DNA of 64,000 nucleotides from Prosapia bicincta. Its lineage: Eukaryota; Arthropoda; Insecta; Hemiptera; Cercopidae. Positions 59,291 through 64,000 of the stretch are shown piece by piece; the stretch's first letter is position 1, and the number at the start of each line of letters is the position of its first letter. The translations under genes and the position numbers were made by a program. A model generated the notes under the pieces. The model ran no database searches. It saw only the letters and a program-made list of their open reading frames with translations, and was not told the origin of the DNA. The stretch covers positions 104,598,850 to 104,662,849 of the forward strand of contig JBAIZL010000001.1 of the NCBI GenBank assembly GCA_036971475.1, in the 5' to 3' direction.

Positions 59291-60812
59291 CAGTGAAACC
59301 TGTTTAAGCCGGAATCCATTGGGACCGGCATTTTTTTCCGTCTGACAGGTTTCCGGCTTATACAGTAGTAGTGTACTGTATGATGGTAACATCACGAAAC
59401 GTTTGCCGAGTCTATTTTTAGCGTTGAGGTGAGGGTAGGCCGTGGGGATTCTTAGCTATAAGACTATTATTTCTACTGATCAGCTGTATGGCGCTGTACC
59501 AACACCACATAGATAACGGACAATTAATTGTCATCGTGTCTACATTTGTTCTAATACAGTATTTAATTAAATTATTTATTTCCAATTAAGTACTGACTGT
59601 TTATTTCCTACAGAGATAACACTTCAACATATAAAGCAAGTGTATTTAAATCACAAGAAAACTATCACATTTTAATGTCTAAATAAACGTCATTCAACAG
59701 TAATATCGGTTATCTTGATTGCCTAATGACAGCCCGTAGCCTGTGCCCTGTGACGTCACAACTCGCAAACCTTGTTTTCTAGGTGGTGTTGGCTAAGCAC
59801 ACTACAGAAAATGTTAAAACCTACATTACATAATAAAAATCTTACCTTTTAATGCAGCATCCTTTTATCCTTCTCCACAAAACATTTTTAATAGAAAACA
59901 CTAAAACTATAAAACTAAAACACTTATACTTCTCCACAAAATTTATGAATTAATGATGCAGTTTATTAAAAACTATATTTTACTTCTTACTGTATTTAGG
60001 CTAAATACTGTACATAGTAGGCTTACGTAAAAATAAAAGAAAATCAAGTAGGCTTGAAAAAAATCTAGCATTGACTATTGTTTTAAAAGGTTAGTTTATT
60101 TGCTTGTGTTTCAGTTATTGTTTTTAGTTGTAACAAATGGTGACGCATTTCCGGGCTGTTAATACGTACCGTGAAATCTTCTAACTCACAAATTTTCATT
60201 AAAGCCTTGCCAAATGTTTTTATTTTGTTTTATACGACGGGTCCGTCTTCAATTTCTTCTCTTTGCGCATGTTTTTTGGCTTTTAGAACAAAGCGGTCTC
60301 TCGCCTTTCAATATGTCAATCAATATGTCTGGCTGTAGATGTTTGTAAACCATTCATTACGTTATCTTGAAGGAAACGAGTGCTGACACATAGCCTATCG
60401 TAAATTATGGATGTTTGTATACCATTGTGTTATCTTGTGCATATCAGCGATCCTTAACGTTGTTACAGAATTCTCAGAAATACATACGATCCGTTACAAA
60501 AGCAGACCTATCTGTGAAGGTTGATATGTTGAAAAAATATATTATAAACTGTATTTTATCTAAACGGAAGTCATTGTAACTTTATATTTTACAGCATGTA
60601 TATGATCAGATTTTCCGGCTTATGCAGAACTAAGACGTAGTAAATACGTATCACTCGTCCTTTTGCTTATTCCGTTTCCGTATTAGACAGTTTCCGGCTT
60701 ATAAAGGTTATTAACCAGATAAATTAAATAGGTGACTGTCGGGACTTTTAAAGTTTTCCGCGATAGATGGGATTCCGCCTAACACAGGGCCCGTCTAAGA
60801 CAAGCTTCACTG
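59291..60812. mobile_element. Non-autonomous pogo/Tigger-type element, 1.5 kb
   Basis: Starts CAGTGAAACCTGTTTAAGCC and ends with the imperfect mirror GTCTAAGACAAGCTTCACTG, TA on both sides (59289-59290, 60813-60814). TTTCCGGCTTAT recurs at 59350, 60613 and 60691 as subterminal repeats. No transposase frame. Inserted in a MED24 intron. Confidence 0.8.
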
Positions 60813-62230
60813 TACCATATAGTTAGCATATTACAATATAAAATAGTAACTTACTGTATATTGTTACAATATTCTAACATTGTATACTTGTTAACACTTA
60901 ATAATGCCTATGTATGTACTAATTGTTGATTTCGATGTTTTATATTAAAGATATATTTTTTTTAAAAATATAGCCTTACATTCAAGTTGAGAATAGAAAC
61001 AAATAATGTTTCAATATTTATATAACTTTTTTTGACATTGGGAGAAAATGATCATATTCAAATTCATAGGAAGAAAATATGATTATTTTCTTCAGTAATA
61101 AGAAAAGTATATTATTTTATCAGACAAAAAAAATCGATGTTATTTTATTCTAATACAACCTTTTCAAAACTTTCAGAGTTATATGACACCAGTTTGGCCA
61201 ATGTAGGGAGCTGTTTATGTAACAACTGCATCAGCTTCTACATTGACCATAAAACAAGTTCTTATACAAACCATGTATCCAATTCTGTTAGTATGAGAAT
61301 TTTGCCGCTACTATCTTTATTCGGTATAACTTTTAAATATTATAATGCAACAGAAAATGTTTTGAGCCAAATGATTTTTAGTAATTATTTTATTTATTTA
61401 TTATTTTTTTGGAGTAAAACAAACTGAGACAAGTTTGTGAAGGAAAGTATTAGGGGCAAAATATTGTTTGAATACAGAGAGAGAGATATGATGTATTTGT
61501 TCAAAAATATTTACATCAATGTTTTTTGAGAAATGCAGTAGTTGGCCAAGCCTTGTGAAATATTCTCACAATTAGACAGCTCTTGCTTAATTTTGATCTA
61601 ACTTTTCAATTTGTTGCGAAAAAATGGTGCCTGCTGCAAGTTCTGCGCCATATGGGTACAACAAATCTTGACTAACATCTCAAAAATGGCACTTGCCTTG
61701 CATTGTTTATATTCCTCAAGCCCTAAAGCAAACGTAATGCAATATAGGTTATGTCAACTTGGATGAAATATGTCAATAACAAAACAGAAAAACAGTCCAT
61801 GGAGTGAGACACAAGACTTATTCTAGAAATCTATTGATATAACTGAAAACTTTATTAAATTATGAAAGAATATAGTTATTTTTTGGGACAGGGAGCATGT
61901 GTTTCAGGTCAATTTCATGCAATGAGGCTCAACAGCAACTCGGAGTAGACCAAATAATTCTAAAGAATGGCACAATTCTAAAAGAATGAAACTGGAAGCT
62001 TGTGCACAAAGTAGGCTCAATTTGTGGGCTGATTATATATAAAATAGCTTTAAAATACGCAAAGTAATTCTCATAAGTGTGCATATCAAATGTATATCAT
62101 ATATTCCCCTTTCAATTATATAACGGAATTATGTTGTACATTTTTAGAAATTTTAATACAAAATTTCTAAAACTGGCATAGTTCTTTACAAATAAATTTA
62201 CTTCAGAACATAAAGACTCGTAAAACTCAC
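60813..62230. other. MED24 intron, nothing recognised
   Basis: Contains a 96-codon open frame at 61137-61427 without any recognisable domain; I do not call it a gene. Confidence 0.5.
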
Positions 62231-62370
62231 TGAAGTGTATTGTGGAGATACTGAGGTAGTACATGCAGTAACAAGCTTAAAGAGCAACTTTCTATATCTA
62301 GATGAAACATTCCCATCACTAAGTCCACAGCTCTATCGAGGTCATCTTTATACCTGAGTTTCAGAATCTC
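62231..62370 (-). CDS. MED24: MED24, most upstream exon in the window
   Basis: Acceptor GTTGCAG, donor GTGAGT. Encodes EILKLRYKDDLDRAVDLVMG, MFHLDIESCSLSLLLHVLPQ and YLHNTLQ. In human MED24 the matching segment is KELLKETRKEHTLRAVELLY then SIFCLDMQQVTLVLLGHILP. 140 bp; the two leftover bases join the next exon as CA|A. The preceding exon is expected to lie to the right of 64000. Confidence 0.82.
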
Positions 62371-62454
62371 CTGCAACATTTTGTCTTTGTCAAATGATAT
62401 GTTTCACTTTCAAAAGAATTAAGTATACTTCAATAAATATTTAGATTTTTTGGA

Positions 62455-62675
62455 CTAGGAGACTGACAGACTTACCTTGGTAAGAGTCCACTCTGTAGTC
62501 TTGAAATAGAAACACATAAAAGCACTTAAACAATGATATATTTCAACCACACAGTGGTCTTTGTCAATCGAAGGGAAACATTGTTTAAGTGCTTTTATGT
62601 GTTTCTATTTCAAGACTACAGAGTGGACTCTTACCAAGGTAAGTCTGTCAGTCTCCTAGTCCAAAAAATCTAAAT
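62455..62675. repeat. Inverted repeat of Penelope-like family P3
   Basis: Arms about 62455-62535 and 62578-62662 are near-perfect mirrors (GACTGACAGACTTACCTTGG on the left, CCAAGGTAAGTCTGTCAGTC on the right). GGTAAGTCTGCCAGTCTCCT at 48466 downstream of the P3 hammerhead shows the family. The loop contains a minus-strand hammerhead-like motif. Confidence 0.7.
62536..62572 (-). ncRNA. Hammerhead-like motif, family P3, minus strand
   Basis: On the minus strand: TTGACAA, extra A, six-pair stem II GACCAC/GTGGTT (one G-T), GAAA, TATATC. Same core as 48354-48395 with a different but still complementary stem II. Confidence 0.5.
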
Positions 62676-63619
62676 AATCTTTACCAACCAAAACTAACCT
62701 AAAAAATATATAAATATATAATCAATAAATATTTACTTAGAGTAAACTAAATAAACAGATTTTGCTTGTTCCTTTAGATTATAAAATTTTAAAAGGAACA
62801 AATAATAACCTTAAACTTCATTATGTCTTATTTATAAATGAATGAAATTTATTGGATTTAGTATGAGGCTTACATTGACAATAATAGGATCAGTCTTTAT
62901 AATTAGATACTAGATACACAAGATAAAAGAAAAAAAATTAAAACACTGAAAATATTTCTGATAAAAAATATCACCTTTTGTTAATCAGACAGAATAAATG
63001 AAAGGAAGTAAAAATTGAAAATGTTATAGAGTTTTTTTCACTTTGACATGTCTATTTCATAGACAGACAGGATTAATACCAGAAGGTTAATCTGCTAATG
63101 TACTATCTAATTTAATAAATTTTAAATAAGCTTTCTGGTCTACCAAAACTAACCATATAAACATGAGCAATACATAAAAATTAACCTAATATTAAAATAA
63201 ATTTATTGAAAGTAGCTGTATAGAAGCTGAATATAATGTAATGTATCTCTTTGTTACTACATGAATTTCATTGATTCAAAAATTTTTATTGTTGAAAACA
63301 TTTAAAAGTTCTATAATAGAGATATGACTTATTCATGTAGAAAATTATCCTACATTTAACTGTTTCTTTTACGATTATATTAAAAAACTACTATGAACAA
63401 GGTTAGGCGAATGAGTGAATAACAACAGCCCTTTTAATTCTGGGCAAAAGCAAAACCTATAAGACAATGTGGCCAGGCAAATTCTCATAATGCAATAGCC
63501 AATCATCACTTTTTCTATATATCACTTGTCTTCAGATTCATATTCTACTGTTCAGTGTTTGATTACTTTTTCATTTTACAACTTTTTCCAACAATGGTTA
63601 TTCAAAGAGAAATGTCTCA
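62676..63619. other. Probable MED24 intron, nothing recognised
   Basis: No exon with MED24-like coding was found here. Confidence 0.4.
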
Positions 63620-63880
63620 ACGTGGAAATTATAAAACTTTATTACGTCGGTTAAAAAGTATGACATTCTACAATGGTTACATGAAGGTAAAAGGTTAAGC
63701 TAGCTTTAGAATTCAGGATTCCTAGAACGGCTGTAAATGACATCAAGAAAAATGGGAATAAAATTAAAGAGTTTATTGCAAACATCAAAATTCTCTATGG
63801 AGAGAATAACAAACAAAAAAGAATGACAACACCCATTCACGTTCAACTTGATGATGCGATGTTTATCTTGTTGTAATTAA
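63620..63880 (+). pseudogene. Tigger/jerky-type transposase N-terminal fragment
   Basis: In two frames: VKKYDILQWLHEGKRLS, then ALEFRIPRTAVNDIKKN, GNKIKEFIANIKILYGEN, KRMTTPIHVQLDDAMF. This is the psq/CENP-B helix-turn-helix of jerky/Tigger transposases (EFGIPxSTVxDIKKN, KIxxF). A stop and frame change lie near 63705. The rest of the enzyme is absent before the window ends. Confidence 0.65.
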
Positions 63881-64000
63881 GAACTATACTGGAGGCTAAT
63901 TGCATTTTTAGTGTTGCGTAATAGTGATGTTTTTTGGAAGACATAAATCATCTAAGTACAACATTTATTACATTACATACCTATTTATGTATTTATGTGC

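Noticed and set aside
61137..61427. 96-codon open frame as a host gene
   Set aside because: No recognisable domain, no splice context, lies in a MED24 intron on the opposite strand.

Overview
The window is an AT-rich piece of an animal nuclear genome, almost certainly an insect. Evidence for this: split genes with GT/AG introns many kilobases long; long (TA)n, (CA)n, (TG)n and (CT)n tracts; and a transposon load typical of arthropods (errantivirus with a tRNA-Ser primer site, BEL/Pao, Penelope-like, mariner, Tigger/pogo, hAT, piggyBac-type MITEs, a Jockey-like LINE). The species cannot be named from the sequence. No rRNA gene, intact tRNA gene, CRISPR array or bacterial-style operon was seen.

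Two host genes are visible. (1) The 3' part of MED24 (Mediator subunit 24) runs on the minus strand from 62370 to 45372 in four exons (62231-62370, 57458-57593, 54277-54564, 45372-45518). All junctions keep phase, and the gene continues past the right edge. (2) A C2H2 zinc-finger gene on the plus strand has a coding exon at 32318-33535 and a possible non-coding first exon near 30830-30946. Its finger array is made of nearly identical 84-bp units. Its 3' end carries a nonsense codon and a transposon-derived palindrome.

The rest is mobile DNA. Left part (1-16 kb): Penelope-like (PLE) debris with hammerhead-like motifs, a 1.2-kb mariner, a MITE, and a 2.5-kb Tigger nested in a solo LTR. Middle (16-30 kb): an internally deleted BEL/Pao remnant, a head-to-head PLE pair whose 3' ribozyme-like motif is split by a 703-bp MITE, and a 7.4-kb errantivirus (gag, pol, env, all on the minus strand) with near-identical LTRs but broken reading frames. 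Centre (30-45 kb): the zinc-finger gene, a PLE interrupted by two solo LTRs with perfect 4-bp target duplications, a Tigger/jerky fragment, a piggyBac-type MITE and a 2.6-kb hAT with a perfect 8-bp duplication. Right part (45-64 kb): MED24, its introns filled with PLE, solo LTR, mariner, LINE, piggyBac MITE and pogo MITE copies.

The most interesting signal is the Penelope-like component. At least seven families end in a hammerhead-ribozyme-like core. The cores vary at two positions that pair in the hammerhead fold (3 and 8), switching together between C/G and U/A. Copies are repeatedly arranged as head-to-head inverted pairs with both ribozyme ends facing outward.
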